Assembly: GCA_021927905.1 (NCBI GenBank)
Contig: BLLK01000074.1
Coordinates: 806,001 to 870,000 of the forward strand
Source: Chaetoceros tenuissimus
Taxonomy: Eukaryota > Bacillariophyta > Thalassiosirophyceae > Chaetocerotales > Chaetocerotaceae
Reading direction: 5' to 3'
DNA length: 64,000 bases
In this document: piece after piece, positions 19,736-31,200 of the stretch
Layout of the letters: every line of letters starts with the position of its first letter
Numbering within the stretch: the stretch's first letter is position 1
Program-made: the position numbers and the translations under genes
The notes under the pieces: model-generated
The model's database searches: none
What the model was told of the DNA's origin: nothing
The model's input: only the letters and a program-made list of their open reading frames with translations

Positions 19736-20914
19736 TTACATAGCATATGGATCAAGAACAAGTCCTGCAACAACAGCGGCAACTCCAATAACTGCAATTC
19801 CAACTCCAGCAATCAAAGCAGCTCTTTGTTCCTCTTCAGTCTGTACTTCAATCAAGCACTGACACAAGTCAGCTTCATTTCCATTGTTGTCACATTCAGT
19901 GATACGGTATACCCATCCACCAGGAGTAGCAGAAGTATCCAAATATCTGTATACTCCACCATCAGATCCCTTGGAAGCAAGTGGTCCCCAACTCTCATAA
20001 GAAGCAACAACTTCAAAGTTTTCAGTCTTGGCAGGTCTCTTTTTGACAACGAAACCTTTGGTATTGGTTTCAGATCTTGTCGCCCACTCAAGTTCCACTT
20101 CACCATCAATAGTTTTAGCAGTCAAACCAGTTCCAGACAATTCTTGAGCCTGTGAATCAAAATACAAATTCCCAGAAACGGATTTTTCCTGTTCTTGACG
20201 TTTACGTCTAGCAGCTGCCTTTTCCTTTTTGATTTGTTCAATTCTACGTTCATCTTCTTCTGACATGTTCATCCATGGTGCATAATCTACTCCCTGTGCG
20301 TTACGAAGGTTGGAAACTTTGATTGGGTTGAAGAATTTTTCATCTTCGTCTTCGTTTGATGATTCAGTTGCAGTTGCTGCTGGTTCCTCTGCCTTTTCTT
20401 CTGATTTTGGTGATGATGCAAAGAATGGAAGTGGATCTTCTGCCATTTGAAGTTGGCTAATGGATGCTGTGATGGAGAGATGGTAGGAATATCGTTAGTA
20501 AGAAATATATGAATTAAAGGAATGTATAGAAAAAGATTTTCTCTTTCTCTATCTGTAAAGTTAATCTTGAAGAATCTTTAAAGAATGAAAACGAGAAGAC
20601 CTGAAATGTGTTCTTTCTTTTCTTGTTTTGTAAACATTTCTTTCTCTTTCTGTACCCCTTCAAGATGTCATGTTCATGATACAAAGAGAAAATTCTGTTG
20701 CTTCTCTTTTATTACTTTTCCATCTTGCTTTGATTTCTCTTGTTACCATATCTCATCTCATATAATTTCATGTCCATCAAAGAAAATCAATTCGAGAAAG
20801 CAAGACAGACACATCATATGTTGACTAACCTCTTGGCTGACCAACAAAGGCCTTTCCCTGAGGAGCAAAAGCAGCGACAGTATTTACAAGAAGAGCAGCA
20901 GTAAGAAACTTCAT
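19736..20914 (-). CDS. Plastid membrane protein with an FN3-like domain
   Basis: Two exons, 20914-20830 and 20466-19736, with a 363-bp intron (GTTAGT donor, CACAG acceptor). The joined protein is 271 residues. Exon 1 encodes the textbook diatom plastid leader MKFLTAALLVNTVAAFAPQG. The mature part has an acidic stretch, a conserved NPIKVSNLRNAQGVDYAPWM block and a Lys/Arg coiled helix. A beta-rich segment GEVELEWATRSETNTKGF ... YRYLDTSATPGGWVYRITEC resembles an FN3-like fold, with the layout W-x3-SE-N-x2-GF. A C-terminal membrane helix, AALIAGVGIAVIGVAAVVAG, ends in LDPYAM. Function is unknown. The leader and single tail anchor suggest a plastid (perhaps thylakoid) membrane protein with its domain facing stroma or lumen. 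Confidence 0.85.
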
Positions 20915-21429
20915 TTTTATTTATTTGTATGGATGATAGTATGAACTAATACGTAGAACAAGATAAGGTGATGCTATTCAATTCAATGTTGTACTACGTA
21001 CGACGAGCTATGAGGTGTTTTTGCTGATGCGCAAAGTAGGAACGTCAGTCCCCAACTCGATAGGGAAATATTAGGGCATGTAACCTATTTCTATTGAATT
21101 ATTTATGAGAAGCCTAGCTAAATCTTTATGTAGACTAGCCAATTATGACGACCACCGAAAGATCAAATTCTACAACGGATTTTGCACTCTGAAAAAAAAG
21201 ATCTATGCAAATGCATCTTTCTTCTTCATCATTCAATGAAGTCCTTCAGGTCTCATCTTTCTCAACATTGAACTTATTAATATTCAAAGTTAAAGTCAAA
21301 GGTTGAGGTCTCTGTCTTTTGTTGGAAAGTCATTGAAAAGTGATTTAAAAAACTTTGTGATTAGCGAATAAAAACACATCTTATATACATTACTCCTACT
21401 ACTAGCTACAAGAAGCCTTCTTCCATAAA
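20915..21429. other. Divergent intergenic region
   Basis: 515 bp between the plastid FN3-like gene and the permease gene, which are divergent. No coding frame. It presumably carries both promoters; no element was recognised with confidence. Confidence 0.5.
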
Positions 21430-23847
21430 ATGACTGAAAAGAAAAAGGACGACTTTCAATTCTCAATTCTAAAGGATGACATTCCTGAATTTCTACCAGG
21501 AACTCCCACACGAAACCCTGCACGTAGATCATCTATACAAGCCAACTCATCTCATTCCCTAGCACTATCAGCATCGATTCATGATGAACGACTTGCAGAT
21601 CAACTCAATTCTTCTTCACATGGATGGAGATCGGCAAATACTCCACCAGGATCGACACGTAAAAAATTACAAGCTCATGACTTTCCAGGATATGGATCGT
21701 ACGATGTCAGAGCTCAACCTATGAAAAATGAAATGCAACATATTGAATCGAATTTAGAATATGAAGAAGATGAACGGGAAGCTGACTTTTTACAAGAATT
21801 GGAAGCAACGGCTATCTCTGGGAATGATATTCTTTCTTCCACCTTTTATGTCTCAGGGTTAGTGACACTTAGTGCGGGGAAAATGGCTCCCATTTGTTTG
21901 GCATTGGTTGGGTTTGTCTTGTATCTCTTTCGGGGAATTTATCATGAAACTGTCATGGCGATTCCTGTCAATGGTGGAACTTATAATATCTTGTTGAATT
22001 GTACATCGAAGCAAATTGCTTCCATTGCTGCTGTATTGAATATTATTGCATACATTACTACTGGAGGTGAGTACTAGAAGAGTATGATATACTTTCTCTT
22101 GATATCTTTTGTACTTTTGGAAGAAGCAACTGACCAAACGTATTCCATCATGTCAAATATAGTTGTTTCCGCTTGTGAAGCGATTGCCTACTTGCAGACG
22201 GTCTTACCAGACGGTTATCAAGTGGAAGAGCAAACTGCAACAATTGGACTTTTATTCTTCTTTTGTCTCTTAACCAACCTCGGAATGAAAGAATCGGCAG
22301 TCTTTGCAAAAGTAATATTTTGCTTTCATGTTGCGACACTTACCATATTAAGTGTACTTGGAACCTTTCACATGGTGATGAATCCTGGACTATTGATTGA
22401 AAATTGGCGCACGGATTATCCAAATGTTGCGCTTCCATCATCTCATTCGGAAAAGTTGACTGCTGCCGGAGAAGTGAATCATATTCATTATTCTACAGGA
22501 ACCATTTGGACTGCTATCTTTTATGGGTTTTCTTCAGCAATGCTTGGAGTATCAGGGTTTGAAACTTCTTCGCAATTTGTAGAAGAACAGGCACCAGGAG
22601 TTTTTCCAAAGACTTTGAGAAATATGTGGGCGGGAGTCATGATTTTCAACCCATTGCTCTCAACGATTTCCTTTTCAGCTCTGCCAATGGATGAAATTAT
22701 GGCGCATACCTCGACTGTTCTTGCAAATACAGCACTAGTGGTTGGTAATTGGATTCAGGCTTACTTCAATATTCCTCATCAGTACAAATTGGGTATTTGG
22801 TTCTCTACTCTTGTCAGTTTAGACGCATTCATTGTGTTGGCAGCAGCACTTTTGACGTCTTATATTGGTATCAATGGACTGATTCGTAGAATGAGTATGG
22901 ATCGTTGTTTGCCTCAATTTCTCTTGATTCAAAATCCATTTACCAATACAGATTCATTCATTCTTGTGGGATTCTTTCTTCTTTGTGTATCGCAAGTTGT
23001 TGCTTTGCAAGGAAATGTGGCGGCACTAGGATCAGTATATGCTATGGCGTTCTTGGCAGTCATGATTATCTTTGCGACTGGAAATATGTTGCTGAAAGTG
23101 AAACGTCCTTCACTTCCTCGTGAGATTAGCGTTAGTTGGTTACATGCAATCCTTGGATTCATTTCGGTTGTCATTGCTTTGGCTGGAAATATCCTAGGAA
23201 AGCCACAACTACTCATTTACTTTTTCGTATATGTTGCCATCGTAGGAACTGCTGTACTAGCAATGTTTCAGAGAGTGAAAATATTTAGGCTGCTATACAA
23301 ATTATTAAAGAAGAAACGAAGAAATATTGCAAGAGCTCGTCTAGGACCAGACGTTGATATTCCAGACGACGAAAGTCTTGTGAGTACTGGGACCTGGAAT
23401 ACATATCAAACTACAGACGAAGAGGCTAGACTTTTGGGAAATGATGCAGATATTGGATTCTTGGCTACTCTATCAAGAGCATGCAAAAAGTTTCAAAATG
23501 TACCATTTGTCTTTTATTGCAAGCATGATGATGTTCATATGATTAACAAGGCTATTTTGTACATTCAGAATAATGAACAAACAAACAAAATCATCATTGT
23601 TCACTGTGCCAATGATACAGATACTGCTATGCTTGCGGAGCACGTCAAGTTGATGGATTTGCTCTACCCAAAGTGCAAGATCAGTTTGCTTGTGATTGAA
23701 GAGAATTTCTCTCCAGCTGTGATTGAATGGACTTCGAGAGTATTGAAAGTGCCTACTAACGCCATGTTCATCTCTTGTCCTGATGAAAATTTTGCAATGA
23801 AGGTTAGCCAGTTGAGAGGCATGAGAATTATCACATCCTATGATTAG
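21430..23847 (+). CDS. Amino acid/polyamine permease (APC superfamily) with C-terminal cytosolic domain
   Basis: Two exons, 21430-22066 and 22124-23847 (or from 22127), with a 57-bp intron. The acceptor is a tandem AAGAAG (NAGNAG), so products of 786 or 785 residues are possible, differing by one residue before the TDQTYS block. An N-terminal cytosolic tail of about 130 residues precedes about 12 membrane segments with APC features: VNGGTYNILLNCTSKQIAS in the early helices, GVSGFETSSQFVEEQAPGVF, and a LVSLDAFIVLAAALLTSYIG helix. The last 120 residues form a soluble alpha/beta domain (VPFVFYCKHDD ... IIIVHCANDTDT ... ISLLVIEENFSP), conceivably regulatory. It likely imports amino acids or cationic amines across the plasma or a vacuolar membrane. 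The substrate cannot be read. Confidence 0.88.
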
Positions 23848-24427
23848 TTATTGTGAAAAGTTTTTAGTTTATTTTATATATTTGTAAGGATTTTAAAGGA
23901 AAAATTTCAGATTATTTCACTAGAAGCCAATTTTTCTATTTTATTGAAGAGGCTGCTTTCACAATTTATACCGTGTGAAAGACTACTGTAATGTTTCCTC
24001 AATCTCCTTTGAAAGAAGGATGAAAATCGTGAAGTCTGTATATCTTGCGATAAATTTTTTGTGATGGAGTTTTTGTAAACAAACAGAAACGAAAGCAAAA
24101 AGATCTGTTTAAAAACAGAGACGAAAGCATTTTTATTTGTCATCGTCATTGTTTTTCTACAATGCCTAGCTAGCTATGATAAAAAACAAATGCCTAGCCG
24201 TATTCACCAGTAAAAGTCATAGCTTCTTTTATGACAAATGAGTTCGCGAACAAATTTTTGTCATTTTTCCCAAATTTCCTGTATTTCTCGTAAATCTAAC
24301 TAACGATGTACTCGAAGGTACAGATAGACGAATAGTATCATCATCTAGCTGTAATTAGATTCGCTACCAGTGGAAGCCTTATGCGCCATCTTCAATCGTA
24401 GTACAAATAACGAACCAAAATATAGGA
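23848..24427. other. Intergenic, no gene seen
   Basis: 580 bp, A/T-rich, with GAAACGAAAGCA-type partial direct repeats near 24087-24126. No coding frame or RNA gene. Confidence 0.5.
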
Positions 24428-25600
24428 ATGGGACCACGCATTTTACCTGATAGGCTCCTTCTCAACAGCGTCGTTGGAAGTAAATTTATGAAACATTTTG
24501 GAATCCTCAGCAATGGTGTAAGACAAAGAGGAATCCAAAGAAATAAGAAAATATATCGAAAGCTAGCTTCAATAAGCATTGGCATAGCTGTAGCAATTGC
24601 GGCTCTCTTCAATACCCTATGTACTTTCCGTGGATCATTTGAGTCTCTACCAATAGAATACTTTCCCATCTCAGATCGCACTTTGAAGGAGATGCAGAGA
24701 TATGAAAAAGAGTTTCTACATGAGAAACCATTGAGTGGTGGTTCCAAGACGACCATGCTACTCGGTATCTTTTCTACAAATGCTAGTGATAAGTATATTC
24801 ATCGCAGAACCTACATTCGAGATACATATCTTAACACTGGAGACCCAAGGATTTGCAAACTTGAAGAATACATACGTCAGCATAAATCAAATATGCATCC
24901 AGTTTGTCAAGTTCCATACACCTTCATCATAGCAGCTGGAGGACGTGATAGGCCTTATGATCATGATGATGATGATGAACCATTGACTATTACTCCAAAA
25001 AAGAGAATCAACGATCAAGATGACTGTACCTATCTCAATATCCGAGAAAACATGGAAGATGGTAAAACTTCTACATTCTTTAAATTTGGAGCTGAAATGT
25101 CCAAATTATACAATATAGATTACATCAACAAACTTGACGATGATACCATCGTTTCACCAAAATTACTGATTGAATTCATTGACAATGAACTTCCTCCATT
25201 TCCATACAATAGGCGAACATTTGGTGGACGTGCTTGGGGTAGCAGAACTGGCAATGTCTATTATGGTGCTGGTCAATTCTACTTTTTATCTTCGGATTTA
25301 ACAGACTATGTAAGTAATACACTTTCTGCAAAGGATAGATATGCTTTATCTCATAGCAAACGAAGGACAGAAGATGCAGACATGGGTAAATTTCTATTTT
25401 CGCATAATCGACCCCTCAAATTTATAGATCTATCATTGCATCGATTTTGGGAACACGGTCAAAAATCTGAACAAGATTTTAAAAAAGAATGGTATGAAAT
25501 TATGGATTCAACTCGTGACGAACCAAGACTACCTACGAGAGAAGGTGTACCTTGGCAGCGCTGGTGTGACAAATGGATAAATATGAATAGAGGACTCTGA
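24428..25600 (+). CDS. GT31-like (beta-1,3-galactosyltransferase-type) glycosyltransferase
   Basis: 390 residues, single exon. It is a type II membrane protein: a basic cytosolic tail, then a membrane anchor at about 46-65 (LASISIGIAVAIAALFNTL). The catalytic part shows the GT31 order: RTYIRDTYL near the start, YINKLDDDT with the metal-binding DxD (about 236-239), FGGRAWG, GAGQFYFLSSDL and the acidic EDADMGKFL motif near the end. Known GT31 enzymes add galactose or GlcNAc in beta-1,3 linkage in the Golgi. Linkage and sugar here are not readable. It fits with the other secretory-pathway glycan enzymes further right. Confidence 0.8.
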   Translation: MGPRILPDRLLLNSVVGSKFMKHFGILSNGVRQRGIQRNKKIYRKLASISIGIAVAIAALFNTLCTFRGSFESLPIEYFPISDRTLKEMQRYEKEFLHEKPLSGGSKTTMLLGIFSTNASDKYIHRRTYIRDTYLNTGDPRICKLEEYIRQHKSNMHPVCQVPYTFIIAAGGRDRPYDHDDDDEPLTITPKKRINDQDDCTYLNIRENMEDGKTSTFFKFGAEMSKLYNIDYINKLDDDTIVSPKLLIEFIDNELPPFPYNRRTFGGRAWGSRTGNVYYGAGQFYFLSSDLTDYVSNTLSAKDRYALSHSKRRTEDADMGKFLFSHNRPLKFIDLSLHRFWEHGQKSEQDFKKEWYEIMDSTRDEPRLPTREGVPWQRWCDKWINMNRGL

Positions 25601-25717
25601 GATATAAGGAGTGTTTGTAACATTGTTGATTTCTAAATGTAGCATTGATCATGCATTTATATTTATACTCGTATTTCATTTGTATGTTATGTGTATGGCA
25701 GGACTTCTCGTGGGAGA

Positions 25718-25798
25718 GAAAGACTTACGGAATACTTTTCCTCCGGGAAAAAAATCTTTGATTTTTTGTACGGAGGAAAAGTATTCTGTAAGTCTTTC
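25718..25798. repeat. Foldback repeat with 28-bp arms
   Basis: Arms 25718-25745 and 25771-25798 are inverted copies with one mismatch in 28, around a 25-bp loop (core CGGAGGAAAAGTATTC). Weaker pairing continues outward (TCTCGTGGGA with TCCCACACGAG). The same GGAGGA/TCCTCC-type blocks recur near 26631 and 26860, so this is probably a local family of foldback MITEs. Confidence 0.75.
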
Positions 25799-25972
25799 GA
25801 AAGAAATTCTAAAGATCTTTGATCTTTTGAATTTCGTCCCACACGAGCAGTATTGCATATGTAAGACTCCACTCTTTCGGAGACATGTAGATTAAAGTCT
25901 AATCAAAGTGTTTTGTTACTTTTTCTACTGTTTTGAATCGATTTTTGATTTTTTAGGTTATGAGCTACGGAA

Positions 25973-26050
25973 GGGGAGGGGTTAGCTCAGTTGGTAGAGC
26001 AGTCATCTTCATGGTGAAAGGTTGTGGGTTCAGGTCCCACCCACTTCCCC
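25973..26050 (+). tRNA. tRNA-like sequence (tRNA gene or tRNA-derived repeat), identity uncertain
   Basis: Perfect A box TAGCTCAGTTGG with D stem GCTC/GAGC, a B box GGTTCAGGTCC with one mismatch, and a perfect T stem GTGGG/CCCAC. The ends GGGGAGG and CTTCCCC pair, but they leave extra bases on both sides (an acceptor stem longer than 7 bp). The anticodon arm is poor: the best fit has 4 bp and the loop CTTCATG, reading TCA with a pyrimidine at position 37. The variable loop is short, so this is not a selenocysteine tRNA. It may be a decayed tRNA or the head of a tRNA-derived SINE. Confidence 0.5.
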
Positions 26051-26082
26051 TTGTTCAAGCCTGGACATGCTTGAACGACCTG

Positions 26083-26415
26083 CAGCATGCATGTATGCTT
26101 ATGTACGTACCGTCACTCTGAAAATTCCATGTGCAGAGGAAAGGATGGGGAAAAGATAGAAATTTTCCGGTAATTGTTTCTAGACCCGTTTTTCACGCTC
26201 TTTCAGCTGAATCTGACAGAAAAAGCAACCTCTACTACTACTGGAATATCAAAAAATAGGTTTTCATTTTAATTCGGCGGGTGCAGCACATTGTTTTGCA
26301 CCCGCCGATCAAAAATGAAGTCCAACGGACATCGAGAAAAAAAGTAGAAGAAGTTGCAAAATGGCCTAAAATTTGTGCACGAGGAATTTTCAGAGTGACG
26401 GTACATGCTGCAACC
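26083..26415. mobile_element. MITE-like element with 21-bp inverted ends and a central GC hairpin
   Basis: A perfect 21-bp inverted pair lies at 26108-26128 and 26383-26403 (core CGTCACTCTGAAAATTCC). Looser pairing continues outward (GCAGCATG with CATGCTGC). In the middle is an 11-bp perfect hairpin, CGGCGGGTGCA at 26275-26285 with its complement at 26297-26307. No coding capacity. It directly follows the tRNA-like sequence. Confidence 0.7.
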
Positions 26416-27524
26416 AACAAATTCTGTCCCCCTCCTTGTCCCAGGGGGGTGCGCACAAACACAATTTGAGACATATGAAGAGGCAGGGTGGTTTTCACAA
26501 TACGGGAAGTTGGCTTTCCCCTAGCCATAGAGAATAGAAAACACTATCAATTGTCATCCACCTTCGGGCTGATGTAATGAAATTGATGCTATATAATATA
26601 GTGATTAATGTCAGTAAAGAATTTCCATTTTTACGGAGGACTTCCGAAGTACTTTTTCTACTTGATTTCTTTTTTACTGCCTCCGCGAGGCCAAAGGCTG
26701 AGCCTGTGCGCCGCAGGCACTCAAAAGTAATAAGATACATTATGATTGTGTTATTTAGTTTCGATCAAGTTTAATTAAGCGTTTCAGTGCTGAAACTGAT
26801 ACACGAAACAAAAAGTGTTTTCGTCGTACCGTACTTGTCATACGACGGAAGACTTTTTCCTCCTGAAGTCCTCCGGGATTTAGCTAAATTCCTCCGAAAT
26901 TAGAAATTTGCAATATTGAAAAGTTTTACTTGGTCGATAGAGTGTACTTTGACCAATAACCAATACACAATAACATCAAGTAAAACACGCTGAATCGAAT
27001 GGTATTGCACGAAAGTTGTTTTTTATTTTTACAAGTTTTAGATTCTACCTACCGCTACATTGCCAGTCGTGTCCAGTCGTGTTTGAGGGCTATTGTACGA
27101 AGTTGGTGCAACAAAGTGAAAATTTTCTACCATTTCCTTTAGGGATAACAAAAGGTATGTTCAATACGTACAGATGTCGTATGAAAAATCCAATGACTGC
27201 ATTAAAAATAGAAAATCATAAAATACAAATGGTGTACAAAATATTTTTTTCCTTTCTGCTCAGCAATGTATTCTTCACCATCTCCTTTGTATGTCAGAGA
27301 GCAGAAAGGAAAAATTTCATTGAAAATTGCATAAGATATTTATCACTACATCTGCACTATAGAGTTTTGCTTATGAAAATCATATATCAACAAAATTCTA
27401 TATTGAACACTTCCACGAAGCTCTTTAATATATAATATTGATTTACGTATAGTTTGATTTGATTGTCATACAAAAAATGAAAAAATAATGATCACTTGAT
27501 TTTTACATTTTTTTGTGTGAAGGT
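26416..27524. other. Non-coding flank of the copia insertion
   Basis: Roughly 1.1 kb without a believable gene. It has more GGAGGACTTCCGAAG / TCCTCCTGAAGTCCTCC blocks (26631-26660 and 26860-26880) that may be arms of another foldback repeat, and A/T-rich sequence up to the target duplication GAGTC. Confidence 0.5.
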
Positions 27525-27529
27525 GAGTC

Positions 27530-27818
27530 CGTTGGAAATAATAAAAGGAAGGCAACCAATGACGGTAGTAGCAATCATGCTAAAATTGTGGAACGCCAAA
27601 AGAAAACGTACGCGGAGGCAGTAAAGGCTCAGAATGAAGAATGTGTGGAGGAGATGAAGCAGCACGTAACGGCAGCATCATCTCATTAAATAGAAACCAT
27701 CCGTTTCTGTATCGAGTAAACTAAAACTATAGAAGACCAAGTACTTCATCTAGCTACAGAGTATTATATACTACATAGCTTAAGGGCAAGTAGCTACCAA
27801 AGGAGAGGTATTTCAACG
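27530..27818 (+). repeat. 5' LTR of the copia element
   Basis: 289 bp, matching 33249-33537 throughout by eye. It follows the target duplication GAGTC and starts CGTTGGAAATAATAAAAGG. The LTR contains the tail of the pol coding frame, here without its upstream part. Confidence 0.93.
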
Positions 27819-27887
27819 TGGTTTCTATTTAAAAGGATAACCCAAAAATCGCCGAAATTTTGCACAACCTAAGAACTGCAGCGGTTT

Positions 27888-28202
27888 ATGACCATCAGTC
27901 AGGTGAGCAACGACGACCTTTTAGAAGAGATTAGACTACTGAAAGCCACCGTGGAATCGCTTTCGAAGCAGTTAAGTGACTTAAAGTTAGAGAAAGAGAG
28001 TGAAAATAAGGAGAAGCTCCCTAGCAACTCGGAGAAGAAACTAGTGGTTGGAGCACGTGTGAGAGTGCAAACCAAAGCCAAGTACGGGAAGCACGGAGAC
28101 TTCGCTATAGTGACACATATCGGGAAAGTGTTCGTGTCTATAAAACTGGAGTCAAGTGGAAGGACGACAACCAGGCTACCAGAGAATTTAAAGCTAGTGT
28201 AA
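27888..28202 (+). CDS. Small leader ORF of the copia element, coiled coil plus KOW/SH3-like segment
   Basis: 104 residues, ending 7 bp before the gag-pol start. The N-terminal half is a predicted coiled coil (LLEEIRLLKATVESLSKQLS). The C-terminal half, GARVRVQTKAKYGKHGDFA and VTHIGKVFVSIKLESSG, resembles a KOW or SH3-like barrel as found in nucleic-acid-binding proteins. Standard copia elements lack such a separate ORF, so it is an accessory part. Function is unknown. Confidence 0.7.
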   Translation: MTISQVSNDDLLEEIRLLKATVESLSKQLSDLKLEKESENKEKLPSNSEKKLVVGARVRVQTKAKYGKHGDFAIVTHIGKVFVSIKLESSGRTTTRLPENLKLV

Positions 28203-28209
28203 AAGCAAG

Positions 28210-31200
28210 ATGAGTGAAAGTGGAAATCAGCAGCAGCAGCAGCAACCGGCTGCAGAGAATCAGCAGCAACAAGACCAGTCTGGGAACGTGAATGGCCCAG
28301 GTATCGATGGTAGACAGAGAAACAACAACAGATTTGGCGGAGGCAATGCATTCAGGAACTTCAAAGGACAGATCCAAGAGTTACCGGTCATGGGAACAAA
28401 GGCAGAGAGCAGCAACCAAAACACGGCAAACTTCATCAAGAAATTTGCTGCGTATATTCTGGTAAACTTCAAGAGCCCAAGCGTGCTATCTAGAGCGGTG
28501 TCAGAGCTAGAGGACCCGCTGGTTCTCCTCAGGAATGAGCTGCCAGACATTAGTAAGATTGTAGCTTACTTGCAGATTGTGCAAACTGAACCAGGAGAGA
28601 ATGAGACCGAAGCCGAGAGGACCCTTAGAGTACAGCAGAACAGCATGGCAATGGCGCCTGCGAATGCTCTATACGCACAGGAGATGAACCAATTTTCTAA
28701 GAAGAAGAGCCTGTTGCAAGAGAACATGGCTAAGTTATGGGGCATAATCCTAGGCCAGTGTACCAAAGCCCTCGTCGAGAACTTGAGAGCAGAGCATGAT
28801 TTTGAGATACAGCAAAACAACTACAACGCTATTTGGCTATTGAAGAGCATCAAAAGAGTTGTGCATGGCGTGACAACATCCTCGAACCCTATTCACACAG
28901 CTTTCACAGCAACCAGAGATTTCTATAAGACCAAGCAGATGGGTAAGCCTCTGGAGGATTACCAAGCGGATTTTGAGAATGCACAGGAATTGGTGGCTCA
29001 AGCAGGTGTTGATATTGTCGACCATGAAGACCTATTGAAGAAAGAGAAAGCTAAGGACCCAACCATCACAGATGAAGATGTAAGACAGAAGTATGCGGCG
29101 ATGGCATTCCTCATGAATGCAGATGTGAAAAGATTTGGAGGACTTTGGGATCACCTACACAATAGTCTATTGCAAGGACAGGACAATTATCCTACGACAA
29201 TGGCTGCAGCAATCCACATGATGACAAATTGGAAGAGTGGAAACAACAACAATGGCGATAGAAGTAATAATCAGCAGAGGAACAGAGGAGCAGGACGCAA
29301 CGGTATGCAATTTGCACAGAGCGGAGGTGCAACGACATGTCAGGCGGTAGCAGGTAGAACAGGACCGCTACGCCCTGACATTACCTGCTACAGGTGCAAC
29401 ACACCTGGACATTATGCAAATGATTGTCCGAATGAGAATGGCACCACAGGTAATTATATCATTCTCTCACAATTTGGCTACATTTTTGTCCAGTCGCAAC
29501 CACGACTCCCTGAGTCGCTTATCATTGTCGATACCGGCTCAACTTTCTCTTCTTTCTTTAACAGGGGGTTGATGGTAGGAGTAGGTGTGTGTTTGCCAAT
29601 CCGAGGACATACGAATGGAGGATTCATGGACTATGACAAGAGAGGTCATATTAAGTTGTTACCAGCTTTGACTGCTTACTTCAATAGCAAGTCTCTGGCT
29701 AATATCCTTAGTATGGCTGATCTGGAGCGGTATTACAGAGTTTTCAAAGACTCCCAACATTCCAGCAGCTTCTTTGTTTTTATCTCCGACGATTACATCT
29801 TGGAATTCAAACAATTAAGCAATGGTCTCTACGGTTTCGATGTCAACAGTAGTAGTAACCTAAACAGGATTCACACATCTACTTCCTTCCATCACCTCTT
29901 CTTTTCAACTGTTAAAGCTAACAAGAGATTCTTCTCCAACGCTGAAGTGGAAGGAGCGGAGAAGGCGAGAATACTTCAAGGAAGGATGGGTTGGCCTTCT
30001 GATGCAGAATTTAAGCGCATTTTAAGTGGACAAGGCAACAGTATTATTAATGCCCCCGTAACAGCAGAGGACGTTACTAGAGCAAGAGCAATTTATGGGG
30101 GATCGGCCGAGCAACTCATCGTAGGCAAAACAGTAAGAAAGCGAGCGAACAAAAAGAACAAGATACTCAGAACTGCTTTACCATCAGAATTAGTACGCCA
30201 CCATCCTACAGAGATATTGGACATAGACTTTTTCTATAGTGACTATGCCCCATACCTCATCATAAGGGGCAGAAATATCCTCTTCATCATTGGAGTCACA
30301 TTTAACAAACGAAAAATAAGTGCAACAGGAAGAATAACATACTACAGACCAACAGATGAAATAGTGAAGGCATTAAACGACGCAATAGCATTACACAACA
30401 ATAGAGGCTTCACCGTCGAACTAGTGAATGGAGATAATGAGTTTGAGAGAATTAAAGGGAAGGTGAATGCAACAGTTGAAACTTGTGCTGCAAACGAACA
30501 TAATCCTTTTGCTGAGAGAGAAATCAGATTTGTAAAAGACAGACAGAGATGTTACTGGGACAAGCTACCATATAAACAAGTTCCAAAGATCATGGTAGAC
30601 GAAAATATCATCGATGTATTCTACTGGATCAATCAACATCTAAGAGAAGGAAGCATTGCAAAAGACATAAGCCCTGGAGCTGTAATAGAAGGTCGAGGCC
30701 CACATGATGCTGGTAACCTCGAAGTTACTTTCGGAGCATATTGTTTGGTGTACAGAGAGTCGAAGAATAATAGACAACCAAGATCCATACGCGGAATAGC
30801 ACTACGACCTTCCAATTCCCAAGGAGGGTACTACTTTATGTCTTTGAACACCGGAAAGAGAATACATGGCCATCAATGGGATGAATTAGCAATCACTGAT
30901 GAGGTAATTGACAGAGTACACGAGCTAGCTGCGAAAGAGAAAGCGGATTTCTTAGATGAGGATGGAATCCCTAAACTTGGCTTGTCACCTGGACACAACA
31001 TGACTATTGATGATACTGACATAGATGAGGAAGATTCAGATGATGGTAGTGTTTACGTGTATGATGATGTCACAGTATCATCCACTAGCAGTGAAGAAGA
31101 ACCAGACGGACCTGATGACAGCTCCTACCATGCTTCGGACGTAGATGATGATGAATCACTATCTGAAGATTCAGAAGTAGATGTTTCGGAGGAAGAAGAA

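Noticed and set aside
22067-22123. Separate gene starting at 22084 for the second half of the permease
   Set aside because: The first 14 codons come from an intron with clear GT-AG borders; transporter homology needs both parts joined.
25973-26050. Selenocysteine tRNA (TCA in the loop, long acceptor stem)
   Set aside because: The D stem is the normal 4-bp type and there is no long variable arm, both of which a eukaryotic tRNA-Sec would need.
27016-27435. 139-codon frame left of the copia element
   Set aside because: Phe/Ile-rich composition typical of AT-rich non-coding DNA, with no conserved feature or plausible promoter.
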